From assembly GCF_014196745.1 (NCBI RefSeq), contig NZ_JACIEH010000005.1, positions 62,001 through 126,000 of the forward strand: DNA of 64,000 nt, written 5' to 3'. A program made the position numbers and the translations under genes. The stretch is from Sphingomonas kyeonggiensis. Lineage in GTDB: Bacteria; Pseudomonadota; Alphaproteobacteria; Sphingomonadales; Sphingomonadaceae. The notes below the pieces were generated by a model. It made no database searches and was not told the DNA's origin. It was given only the letters and a program-made list of their open reading frames with translations. Position 1 is the first letter of the stretch. Every line of letters starts with the position of its first letter. Below are positions 26,372 to 33,648 of the stretch, piece after piece.

Positions 26372-26794
26372 CTACCCACGCCGCCGCTCCCGCTCGGCGA
26401 CCAGCGCCACCAGCACGAAGCCGCCGATCAGGCCGAGATGCTCGAAGAACGCGTTGGTCGCACCAAAGCGCTCGGCGCTGCCCGGGGCCATCGTCCAGAA
26501 GGCATTGGCCGTGATTGCCGCGAACAGGGTGAACACGCCCAGCATCCCTGCCCCCAGCCAGACCAGCCGGCCGCTCAGGATCAGCGCGGGGCCGGTCAGC
26601 TCGACCGCGATGGTCAGCGCTGCCCAGAGCGCCGCCGGCTGCATGCCGAAATGGGCCTGCTCGGCGACGGCGCCGTGCCAGTCGGTCAGCTTGACCACCC
26701 CGCCCAGCAGATAGGCGCCGCTTAGCGCGAGCCGGGCGAGGAACCAGGTGGGGTGCCAATCGAGAATGGCGTCGATGAAGCGGGGCGTGCTCAT
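26372..26794 (-). CDS. DoxX family membrane protein
   Basis: The 140-residue protein has four membrane segments (about 15-35, 52-75, 80-100, 115-135) and the DoxX pattern, with ALSGAYLLGGVVKLTDW early and FFEHLGLIGGFVLVAL late. DoxX proteins are poorly defined; some work with oxidoreductases at the membrane in thiosulphate or oxidative-stress metabolism. It starts three bases after the VOC gene stop, so the two are one operon under LysR site D. The stop overlaps the start of the following repeat-bearing frame. Confidence 0.87.
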   Translation of the reverse strand: MSTPRFIDAILDWHPTWFLARLALSGAYLLGGVVKLTDWHGAVAEQAHFGMQPAALWAALTIAVELTGPALILSGRLVWLGAGMLGVFTLFAAITANAFWTMAPGSAERFGATNAFFEHLGLIGGFVLVALVAERERRRG

Positions 26795-26797
26795 CGC

Positions 26798-27706
26798 TCA
26801 GTTCTTCGCGGCAGCGGCGTGGATCTCGGCGATGTAACCGCCGGGGAAACGGACGATCGCGGCATCGCGGTCGCCTTCGCGGTGCGCCGGCACCAGGGTC
26901 TCGACACCAGCCGATTTGGCCTTGTCGAGCGTGACGGTGAGGCTCGACACCTCATAACCGGTCATGTCGCGGCCATAGGGCCAGGGCAGCTGCCCGTCCG
27001 ACACCATCACCGTCATCTTGCCATAGCCCGAGGTAAGGCGGACGCGGCGATAGGTCTTGCCCGGCTGGCCGATCTCGACGCCCGGCGCGGCCTTGTCGTC
27101 CGACACCAGCTTGGCGTGCGCATAGCCGCTCCAGCTCTTGAGGAAAGCGTTCGCCGAGTCCGCGGTCAGGTAGATGCGGTTCTCCGGCACGGTGGCGAGC
27201 GGGGCATAATGCGGCTTGGTGGTGTGCCAGTAGAGCTGCATGTTCACGCCGCCCGGCCATTGCACGACCACGTCGCGGCCGATCGGATCCGGGAAGGTGG
27301 TGAGCAGCCGGCTGGCGCCATGCTTCACCGCGGAGGTGACCGCGGCGTCGATGTCGTCGACCAGATAGCCGGTGCGCTCGGCGCCGAACGGATAGGGCAC
27401 CGGGGTGACGAAGCCGAACACCGACAGGATGCCTACGGGCGTGAGGACGAGCTGCGAGTTGGTCTGGCTGGTGGTCGGGGTGACCTGGAACACGCCCTTC
27501 GTGGTCGCGGTGCCGCCGAAGGTGGCGGTCACGCTGGTGACGAAGCGGTCGAAATCCTCTGGCGCGACATAGACATGGGTGGAGTCATATTCCGGGCCGA
27601 TCGCGTGGTCGGCGGTGGCGGCCGCCCTGGGGGCCTGCTGGGCGAAGCCGGTGACGGGGGAGACTGTGACCAGTGAGGTGGCGATCATCAGGGTGAAACG
27701 GGTCAT
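26798..27706 (-). CDS. Exported protein with two VOC (glyoxalase-like) domains
   Basis: The ATG at 27706 has GGAG upstream and starts a signal peptide (about 1-22, ending in GFAQQ). The mature protein of about 280 residues contains two vicinal-oxygen-chelate-like halves (about 40-160 and 165-295), each with paired beta-alpha-beta-beta-beta units. Examples are STHVYVAPEDFDRFV and YLVDDIDAAVTSAVKHGAS in the first, and SLTVTLDKAKSAGVETLV and RFPGGYIAEIH in the second. VOC proteins include glyoxalases and dioxygenases. An exported member is unusual and suggests periplasmic handling of a small molecule. Operon with DoxX; LysR site D is 72-108 bp upstream. Confidence 0.78.
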   Translation of the reverse strand: MTRFTLMIATSLVTVSPVTGFAQQAPRAAATADHAIGPEYDSTHVYVAPEDFDRFVTSVTATFGGTATTKGVFQVTPTTSQTNSQLVLTPVGILSVFGFVTPVPYPFGAERTGYLVDDIDAAVTSAVKHGASRLLTTFPDPIGRDVVVQWPGGVNMQLYWHTTKPHYAPLATVPENRIYLTADSANAFLKSWSGYAHAKLVSDDKAAPGVEIGQPGKTYRRVRLTSGYGKMTVMVSDGQLPWPYGRDMTGYEVSSLTVTLDKAKSAGVETLVPAHREGDRDAAIVRFPGGYIAEIHAAAAKN

Positions 27707-27777
27707 GGCGGGTGCTCCGGGTTGGAAGGGGCTGTGTTGCGAACACATGTTTAGGCCGCAGGACTCCCTCCATCGAT

Positions 27778-27814
27778 CCGAATAAGATCGACGATTACGT
27801 TCCATATTTTCGAA
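27778..27814 (-). promoter_or_regulatory. LysR regulon site D (VOC-DoxX promoter)
   Basis: TTCCA-N5-TCGAA (27800-27814, one mismatch to the palindrome) with CCGAATAAGAT starting 22 bases before it on the plus strand, identical spacing to sites A-C. It is 72-108 bp upstream of the VOC protein start on the minus strand. Confidence 0.65.
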
Positions 27815-27856
27815 TGATCGCCGGTCCCTCCTCCACGGAAGGACCGGCGCATGGGA

Positions 27857-29794
27857 TCAGACGGCCCAGCAGCCGCAGCCGAGTGCGCCCCAGAAGCTCT
27901 GGACGTCGGCGGCAGGGACCTTGGCACCGAGCGCCGCGGCATGGTCATGGCCATGGACGTTGCAGGCTGAGTGACAGGCGCAGGCGGCGGCGAACTTCTT
28001 GGCGTGCTCGTCGCGGCGATAATAGCCGCCGAACGTCGCCACCGGCGACCAGTCGGGCATCGCCTTGGGCGCCTTGGGTGCGAGCGGGCCGAAGTCCCCC
28101 TCCCCGTACACCACCTTGCCGCCGAGTACGGTGAGCACCGCGCGGAGATGGGCGATCTCGTCCTCGGGCACGGCGAAGTAATCGTCGGAGAGCAGCGCCA
28201 GGTCGGCGAGCTGGCCGGCCTTGATCTGACCCTTCTTGCCGATCTCGTTCGAGAACCAGGTGTTCTTCTCGGTCCATAGGCGCAGCGCCGTCTCGCGGTC
28301 GAGCCGGTTGCGGACCGGATAGAGCGCCAGCCCGCCGACCGTCTTCGAAGTGACCAGCCAGCTCAGCGACACCCAGGGATTGTAGCTGGCGACGCGGGTG
28401 GCATCGGTCCCCGCCCCCACCGGCACGCCGGCATCCATCATCCGCTTGATCGGCGGCGTCGCCTCGGCCGCCTTGGCGCCATAGCGCTCGACGAAATACT
28501 CGCCCTGGAAGGCCATGCGGTGCTGCACGGCGATGCCGCCGCCGAGTGCCGCAACCCGGTCGATATTGCGTTCGCTGATCGTCTCGGCATGGTCGAAGAA
28601 CCAGTTGAGGCCCTTCAACGGGATGTCGCGATTGACCTTCTCGAACACGTCCAGGGCTCGGCTGATCGTCTGGTCATAGGTGGCGTGCATCCGCCACGGC
28701 CAGCGGCGCTCGGCGAGCAGGCGGATCACCGGCTCGAGATCGCCCTCCATCTCCGGCGCCATGTCCGGCCGGGGCTGGCGGAAATCCTCGAAGTCGGCGG
28801 CCGAGTAGACCAGCATCTCGCCCGCGCCATTGTGGCGATAGGTGTCGTCGCCGTCGCCCGGGCGGATCTGAGTCGACCAGCTGGCGAAGTCCTTCAGCTC
28901 TTCCTTCGGCTTCTGGGTGAACAGGTTGTAGGCGATGCGCAGGGTGAGATCGCCGTCCTTGTGGAGCTTCTCGACGATCTCGTAATCGTCGGGGTAGTTC
29001 TGCGAGCCGCCGCCCGCGTCGATCACGCTGGTGACGCCAAGCGAGTTGAGTTCGCGCATGAAGTGCTTGGTCGAGTTGAGCTGGTATTCGGGGGGCAGCT
29101 TCGGCCCCTTGGCGAGCGTCGCATAGAGGATCGTCGCGTTGGGCTGGGCCAACAGGAGCCCAGTAGGGTTGCCCTGGGCATCGCGCAGGATCTCGCCGCC
29201 CGGCGGGTTCGGGGTGTTGCGGTCATAGCCCACCGCCCGCAGCGCCGCGGCGTTGAGCAGCGCGCGATCATAGAGGTGGAGGATGAAGACGGGGGTGTCG
29301 GGCGCGGCGGCGTTGATCTCGTCGAGCGTGGGCAGGCGCTTCTCGGCGAACTGGTGCTCGGTGAAGCCGCCGACCACGCGCACCCATTGCGGCGGCGGGG
29401 TGTTCTCGGCCTGCTTCTTCAACATCGCCATGGCGTCGGCCAGCGTCGGCACGCCCTCCCAGCGCAGCTCCATATTGTAGTTCAGCCCGCCGCGGATCAC
29501 GTGGATGTGGCTGTCGATCAGGCCTGGGATCAGGCGGCGCCCCTTGGCGTCGATCACCTTCGCGTTCGGCGCGGCGGCGGCGCGGACCTCGCCCTCGGTG
29601 CCGACCGCGAGGAACTTGCCGTCGCGGATCGCCACGGCGTCGGCGACCGGGTTCTCGCGATCGAGCGTGGTCACCTTGGCGTTGACGAGGATCAGGTCTT
29701 GGGCGGCGGTCATGGCGAAACTCTCAGGCATGGTGAACAGGGCGGTGGAAGCGGCGGCGCCGGCGAGCGCCTGGCGGCGGGAGATCGGGCTCAT
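27857..29794 (-). CDS. Amidohydrolase (YtcJ-like) with twin-arginine-like N-terminus and Cys/His-rich C-terminal tail
   Basis: This 645-residue protein starts with SRRQALAGAAAS, a Tat-like signal, and follows the YtcJ amidohydrolase plan. It has an N-terminal beta sandwich (LILVNAKVTTLDRENPVADAVAIRDG, shown in part: VTTLDRENPVADAVAIRDG), a metal centre DSHIHVIRGG, further ligands in MHATYD and FDHAETIS, and an Asp in GAGTDATR. Members hydrolyse C-N bonds of varied amides. The last about 40 residues are not part of this fold: ACACHSACNVHGHDH and later GCGCW give five Cys and four His, a likely metal site. It overlaps XapX by four bases and is last in the YcaC operon. The substrate is unknown. 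Confidence 0.85.
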   Translation of the reverse strand: MSPISRRQALAGAAASTALFTMPESFAMTAAQDLILVNAKVTTLDRENPVADAVAIRDGKFLAVGTEGEVRAAAAPNAKVIDAKGRRLIPGLIDSHIHVIRGGLNYNMELRWEGVPTLADAMAMLKKQAENTPPPQWVRVVGGFTEHQFAEKRLPTLDEINAAAPDTPVFILHLYDRALLNAAALRAVGYDRNTPNPPGGEILRDAQGNPTGLLLAQPNATILYATLAKGPKLPPEYQLNSTKHFMRELNSLGVTSVIDAGGGSQNYPDDYEIVEKLHKDGDLTLRIAYNLFTQKPKEELKDFASWSTQIRPGDGDDTYRHNGAGEMLVYSAADFEDFRQPRPDMAPEMEGDLEPVIRLLAERRWPWRMHATYDQTISRALDVFEKVNRDIPLKGLNWFFDHAETISERNIDRVAALGGGIAVQHRMAFQGEYFVERYGAKAAEATPPIKRMMDAGVPVGAGTDATRVASYNPWVSLSWLVTSKTVGGLALYPVRNRLDRETALRLWTEKNTWFSNEIGKKGQIKAGQLADLALLSDDYFAVPEDEIAHLRAVLTVLGGKVVYGEGDFGPLAPKAPKAMPDWSPVATFGGYYRRDEHAKKFAAACACHSACNVHGHDHAAALGAKVPAADVQSFWGALGCGCWAV

Positions 29795-29988
29795 GGCCGG
29801 ATTTCCGTGCGGAGGACAGCGGCCATCGCCGTGATTTTCTTGGCGAGCGGGACGACCTGCTCGCCGGCGAGGATCCCCGCCAGCCCGATCAGGGCAATCA
29901 CCGGCGGGGCGGGAGAACGAACCCCGAGCAGGCTGTACACGATGCCGACCAGCAGACCGGCACCCAGCGAGAGAAGATAGGCTTTCAT
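29791..29988 (-). CDS. XapX domain-containing small membrane protein
   Basis: The 65-residue protein is nearly all XapX domain: two hydrophobic helices around GVRSPAPPVIALIGLAGIL, the diagnostic stretch, and a basic C-terminus. XapX was first noted beside xanthosine genes in E. coli, but its function is unknown. Here it lies between an alpha/beta hydrolase and an amidohydrolase, overlapping the latter (ATGA), which points to an accessory membrane role for those enzymes. Confidence 0.88.
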   Translation of the reverse strand: MKAYLLSLGAGLLVGIVYSLLGVRSPAPPVIALIGLAGILAGEQVVPLAKKITAMAAVLRTEIRP

Positions 29989-30014
29989 GGGGTTCGTCCT
30001 CCGTCTTGCGTCGA

Positions 30015-30851
30015 TCAGGCCTGGATGAAGGCGAGCAGGTCGGCGTTCAGCACGTCCGCGTTGACCGTCAGCATGCCGTGCGAGAAGCCCGGATAGGTCT
30101 TCAGCGTCGCGTTCGGCAGGATCTCGGCCTGGAGCACGCCGGCATTCTTGTACGGCACGATCTGGTCGTCCTCACCGTGCAGCACGAGCGTCGGCACGGT
30201 GATCGCCTTGAGGTCGTCGGTCTGGTCGGTCTCGGAGAAGGCCTTGATGCCCTGATAATGGGCGAGCGCGCTGCCCATCATGCCCTGGCGCCACCAATTG
30301 TCGACCACGCCGTCGATCGTCTCCACGCCGGGGCGGTTGAAGCCGTAGAACGGGCCGGCGGGCAGATCGCGGAAGAACTGGGCGCGGTTCGCCGCCAGCG
30401 CGCTGCGCAGGCCGTCGAACACTTCGATCGGCAGGCCGTTCGGATAGGCTTCGGTCTTCAGCATGATCGGCGGGACCGCGCTAACGAGGACTGCCTTGGC
30501 GACGCGGCCCTGGGGCTGGCCGTGCCGGGCGACATAGGCCGCGACTTCGCCGCCACCGGTCGAGTGGCCGATATGGATAGCGTTGCGCAGGTCGAGATGC
30601 TCGGCGACCGCGGCGGCATCGGCGGCGTAATGGGCCATGTCATGGCCGAAATCGACCTGGGCGGAGCGGCCATGGCCGCGGCGGTCATGCGCGACGACCC
30701 GGTAGCCCTTTGACAGGAAGAACAGCATCTGGGCGTCCCAGTCGTCCGACGACAGCGGCCAGCCATGGTGGAACATGATCGGCTGGGCGTCCTTGGGACC
30801 CCAATCCTTGAAGAAGATCTCGACGCCGTCCTGGGTGGTGATGGTGCTCAT
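30015..30851 (-). CDS. Alpha/beta hydrolase, non-haem chloroperoxidase/arylesterase type
   Basis: The ATG at 30851 has AAGGA upstream and gives the normal 278-residue length. HDRRGHGRS, the nucleophile elbow GHSTGGGE, the acid in LHGEDDQIVP and the His in PGFSHGML form the complete cofactor-free haloperoxidase signature; the oxyanion loop is MFHHGWPLS. These enzymes hydrolyse small esters and can make peracids with peroxide. It follows the YcaC gene by 82 bp on the same strand and precedes XapX by 26 bp, so they are likely one operon under LysR site C. Confidence 0.9.
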   Translation of the reverse strand: MSTITTQDGVEIFFKDWGPKDAQPIMFHHGWPLSSDDWDAQMLFFLSKGYRVVAHDRRGHGRSAQVDFGHDMAHYAADAAAVAEHLDLRNAIHIGHSTGGGEVAAYVARHGQPQGRVAKAVLVSAVPPIMLKTEAYPNGLPIEVFDGLRSALAANRAQFFRDLPAGPFYGFNRPGVETIDGVVDNWWRQGMMGSALAHYQGIKAFSETDQTDDLKAITVPTLVLHGEDDQIVPYKNAGVLQAEILPNATLKTYPGFSHGMLTVNADVLNADLLAFIQA

Positions 30852-30933
30852 GGGAATTTCCTTGGAATTTCGGGGGATTGGGCAAGGCTGGGGTGCGGCC
30901 GGGCCCGGGGGGCGAACCCGGCCGCGCGGGGGA

Positions 30934-31593
30934 TCAGTGGCCGCCTTCGGAGGCGCCGAACATGGTCTTGGCGTAGGTGATGCCGATGCCATAGGCGCCG
31001 CCCAGCTTGCGGGCGATGCCGGTGGTCATGTCGTAGGTCTCGGTCCGCGCCCAGTCGCGCTGCAGCTCGAGCAGATACTGGAGCGAGGTGATCGGGCGGG
31101 CGCCGGCCTGGATCATGCGGGCGACGGCGCGCTCATGCGCTTCCTCCGAGATGTCGCCGCTCGCGTCGGTGATGACATAGGCCTCGAAGCCCTGGTCGAT
31201 GGCGGAGAGAACCGGGCCGACGATGCAGACCGAGGTCCAGAGGCCGGCGAACACCAGGCGCTGCTTGCCGATGCGGTTGACCTCGTCGATCACCGCGGCG
31301 TCTTCCCAGGTGTTCATCGAGGTGCGGTCGAGCAGCTTCTGGCCCGGGAACGGATCGGTGACTTCGCTGAACATCGGGCCGGAGAAGCTCTTCTCGGCGA
31401 CCGTGGTGAGGATCGTGGGGACTTCGAAGCCGGCGGCGGCATTGGCGACCAGCGCGGCGTTGTTGCGCAGCAGCTCGGGGGCGATCGACTTGGTGGCGAA
31501 CGCCATCTGCGACTGGAAGTCGATCAGGACGAGCGCGTGATCGGTCGGGCTGAGCAGGGTCTTGCCGGGGGTCGGGGTGGCGATGGCGGTCAT
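30934..31593 (-). CDS. Isochorismatase-family hydrolase (YcaC-like)
   Basis: The ATG at 31593 follows GAGGGA and gives 219 residues, the size of YcaC. LVLIDFQSQM carries the catalytic Asp and FAGLWTSVCIVGP the nucleophilic Cys of the cysteine hydrolase fold; the usual Lys position appears as Arg in LLDRTSMNTW. YcaC forms an octamer of unknown substrate. It is the first gene of a four-gene operon (YcaC, alpha/beta hydrolase, XapX, amidohydrolase) with LysR site C 81-117 bp upstream. Confidence 0.9.
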   Translation of the reverse strand: MTAIATPTPGKTLLSPTDHALVLIDFQSQMAFATKSIAPELLRNNAALVANAAAGFEVPTILTTVAEKSFSGPMFSEVTDPFPGQKLLDRTSMNTWEDAAVIDEVNRIGKQRLVFAGLWTSVCIVGPVLSAIDQGFEAYVITDASGDISEEAHERAVARMIQAGARPITSLQYLLELQRDWARTETYDMTTGIARKLGGAYGIGITYAKTMFGASEGGH

Positions 31594-31673
31594 TTCGATT
31601 TCCCTCTTTGGTGTTTCGGTCCGGTTCGTTCCGGATGCACATCGGTGTAGGCCGCGCGATAACTTCGACACAG

Positions 31674-31710
31674 CCGGATAAGATTGTTCGGATTGTTCGA
31701 GAAAATCGAA
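31674..31710 (-). promoter_or_regulatory. LysR regulon site C (YcaC operon promoter)
   Basis: A perfect TTCGA-N5-TCGAA palindrome (31696-31710) and CCGGATAAGAT starting 22 bases before it on the plus strand. It is 81-117 bp upstream of the YcaC start on the minus strand, matching the geometry of sites A, B and D. Confidence 0.7.
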
Positions 31711-31777
31711 AAGCCGGCACGATTGCTGCGCAATCCCGGCAAATGGGAGCGTCGACGTTCAGCCGCTCAAAAGGGCG

Positions 31778-32236
31778 CTAGCACTCCGGATCGGTGCAGC
31801 GGGTGACTTGCTGGCCGTCGCCCGCCTGGGCGGGGGCGTCCGGAACCAGGACCGTTTTCGCCGGCTCCTTCGCCGGAACCACCGGTGCCGCGGCGAGTGG
31901 GACGCGCCGGAGGCCGTCGGGCGTGGCCAAGGTGGCTGCGCCGGAGTCCAATGCGGTCAGCGTCCACCCCTGTTGCAGGGTCTCGTGCAGGCCGATCGTG
32001 CGTTCGCTGCCATCGGCCAGGCGGAACCGGCCGGTGGAGCGCGGGCCGTCCAGCACGACCCGGATCAGTTCGGGCGGTGCGAGCATCGGCACCGGCGCTG
32101 GCGCGGCCGCTTCAGGTGCGGAGGCAACCACGATCTCGCCACTCGCGGGCGGCGTATCGGCAGTGCAGAGCAGGAAGGCCAGCAGCGCCGCGGCGCCGAG
32201 CAGCGGCACGAGCAACAACAGGCTCTTGCGTGTCAT
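31778..32236 (-). CDS. Membrane-anchored protein of unknown function
   Basis: The 152-residue product has one N-terminal hydrophobic anchor (about 5-23), a Pro/Ala-rich linker and a compact beta-rich segment (about 58-112: RVVLDGPRSTGRFRLADGS and ATLATPDGLRRVPL). That segment resembles the small HR-type domain of GspC or PilP-like secretion proteins. The C-terminus has two Cys (RCTDPEC). No secretion genes are adjacent, so the resemblance may be structural only. It stands apart from the LysR operon and from the BNR gene by short gaps on the same strand. Confidence 0.55.
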   Translation of the reverse strand: MTRKSLLLLVPLLGAAALLAFLLCTADTPPASGEIVVASAPEAAAPAPVPMLAPPELIRVVLDGPRSTGRFRLADGSERTIGLHETLQQGWTLTALDSGAATLATPDGLRRVPLAAAPVVPAKEPAKTVLVPDAPAQAGDGQQVTRCTDPEC

Positions 32237-32294
32237 GCGCGATCTCCGGAAATCGGGGCGCTCCGGCCGGCTTCGCCCGAGCGCCCCTCCCCAT

Positions 32295-33578
32295 TCAGGG
32301 CAAGGTGTTGCCGATGCTCACCACATAGAGCCGTCCGCGATTGGCATCGATCTCGGTCGGCGCCGCGGCGTAGATCACGTCCTCCGTCGTCGACTTGAGG
32401 ATGCCGGAGATGCGGGTCACGCCGCTCTGCGCGGGGGCGATCTGGCGCACCGCCCAGGTGGGGCTCTCCGCCGCCATCAGGCCGCTGCCCGTGACGGTGA
32501 AATAGACCCGCGCGCGGGTTCCGTTGTGCGTGGTCTCCACCGCGGCGGGGACATTGTTGTTCGCGGTGTAGATCTTCACCCGATCGACCCAGGCACCGTT
32601 CCAGCGCACCCGGTAGACGTCGAAATTATAGGCGTTGGCGCCGCCGGCGGTGCGATAGCGATAGGCGATGCTCGGCCGGGCATATTGGTCGACCGTAAGC
32701 CCCGCTGCCTGGATACCCACACCGTCGTTCGAATTGTTCCACACCTCGCCCGTGCCGAGACCCTGGAACAGCAGGTTCGGCGTCGTTCGCGTCGCCGGCG
32801 CGGTGAGCGCGACGCCATTGGCGGTGCGGAACACGCCGGCTGCCACGTCGTACTTCAGATACGAGCCGTAATGGCGCAGCGAGCGCGGGGTGCCATAGGC
32901 CCATTCAAAGGCGATATGGACATTGCCGGCATCGTCGATCTTCAGGTCGTCGGGATAGACGTAATTGGTGTTCTCGCGGGCGAAGATGCCGACCTGCGCC
33001 CAGCTCTTCGCGGCATTGTTCCAGCGGTAGAGTTCACCCTGCCCCGCATTGCTGTAGTGGTTGCGGATGATCAGGTAGATGTCGCCATTGGGGGCGTGCT
33101 CGGCGATCGGATAGGTCGCGCCGACCGTGCCCGGCATGTCGCCGATGCGCCGGAGCATGCCGGTCGGATCATTGGGTGCGTTCGAACGGAAATAGCGCCA
33201 GTCGTCGACGTGATGATCGGTCCAGACATGGATATACCCATCGCCATCCACCGCGATCGTCGGCTGGTCATGTCCGACATCGTCCGCGTGGCTCCAGACA
33301 TTGCCGTTCTCGTCCTTGAGATAGCCGATCGTCCAGGCCCCGGCACCGGTCTTCACGCCGATCTTGATCTTGTGCGTACCGGCGGTATCGCCGGGGGCGT
33401 TGAACGCGACATAGGTGGTGTCGCCCTTCACCACCATCGGCCGCCACCAGGCGGCGGCATTGGAGGAATCGGTCTCCGCCGGCACCATCTCCACGGCCAC
33501 CTGGGCCTGGGCGGTGGCGGACGTAAAAAGGGCAAGCGGGCACAGCAACGCTGTGCTGGCAATCAAGCGCAAGCGCAT
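32295..33578 (-). CDS. Secreted BNR-4 repeat protein (polysaccharide-lyase-like beta propeller)
   Basis: This 427-residue protein has a signal peptide ending near AQAQ (about residue 25) and a seven-bladed propeller pattern. HDQPTIAVDGDGYIHVWTDH, DDLKIDDAGNVHIAF and RPSIAYRYR are typical BNR-4 blades. BNR-4 proteins include ulvan and related polysaccharide lyases and uncharacterised glycan-binding proteins. A tentative His/Tyr/Arg-rich face is visible, but I cannot name a substrate. It lies at the edge of a sugar-acid catabolic cluster, which supports a role in glycan breakdown outside the inner membrane. Confidence 0.7.
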   Translation of the reverse strand: MRLRLIASTALLCPLALFTSATAQAQVAVEMVPAETDSSNAAAWWRPMVVKGDTTYVAFNAPGDTAGTHKIKIGVKTGAGAWTIGYLKDENGNVWSHADDVGHDQPTIAVDGDGYIHVWTDHHVDDWRYFRSNAPNDPTGMLRRIGDMPGTVGATYPIAEHAPNGDIYLIIRNHYSNAGQGELYRWNNAAKSWAQVGIFARENTNYVYPDDLKIDDAGNVHIAFEWAYGTPRSLRHYGSYLKYDVAAGVFRTANGVALTAPATRTTPNLLFQGLGTGEVWNNSNDGVGIQAAGLTVDQYARPSIAYRYRTAGGANAYNFDVYRVRWNGAWVDRVKIYTANNNVPAAVETTHNGTRARVYFTVTGSGLMAAESPTWAVRQIAPAQSGVTRISGILKSTTEDVIYAAAPTEIDANRGRLYVVSIGNTLP

Positions 33579-33648
33579 GGCATTCTCTCCTTTTTTATAG
33601 ACTTAGTTACTCGGTACGCGTCTCCTCGAGCCGGGTGCTTCGGGCGGA

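Noticed and set aside
24880..26379. Alginate operon suggested by the AlgE-like porin
   Set aside because: No polymerase, epimerase, lyase or acetylation genes are present. The porin is an orphan in a LysR-linked block.
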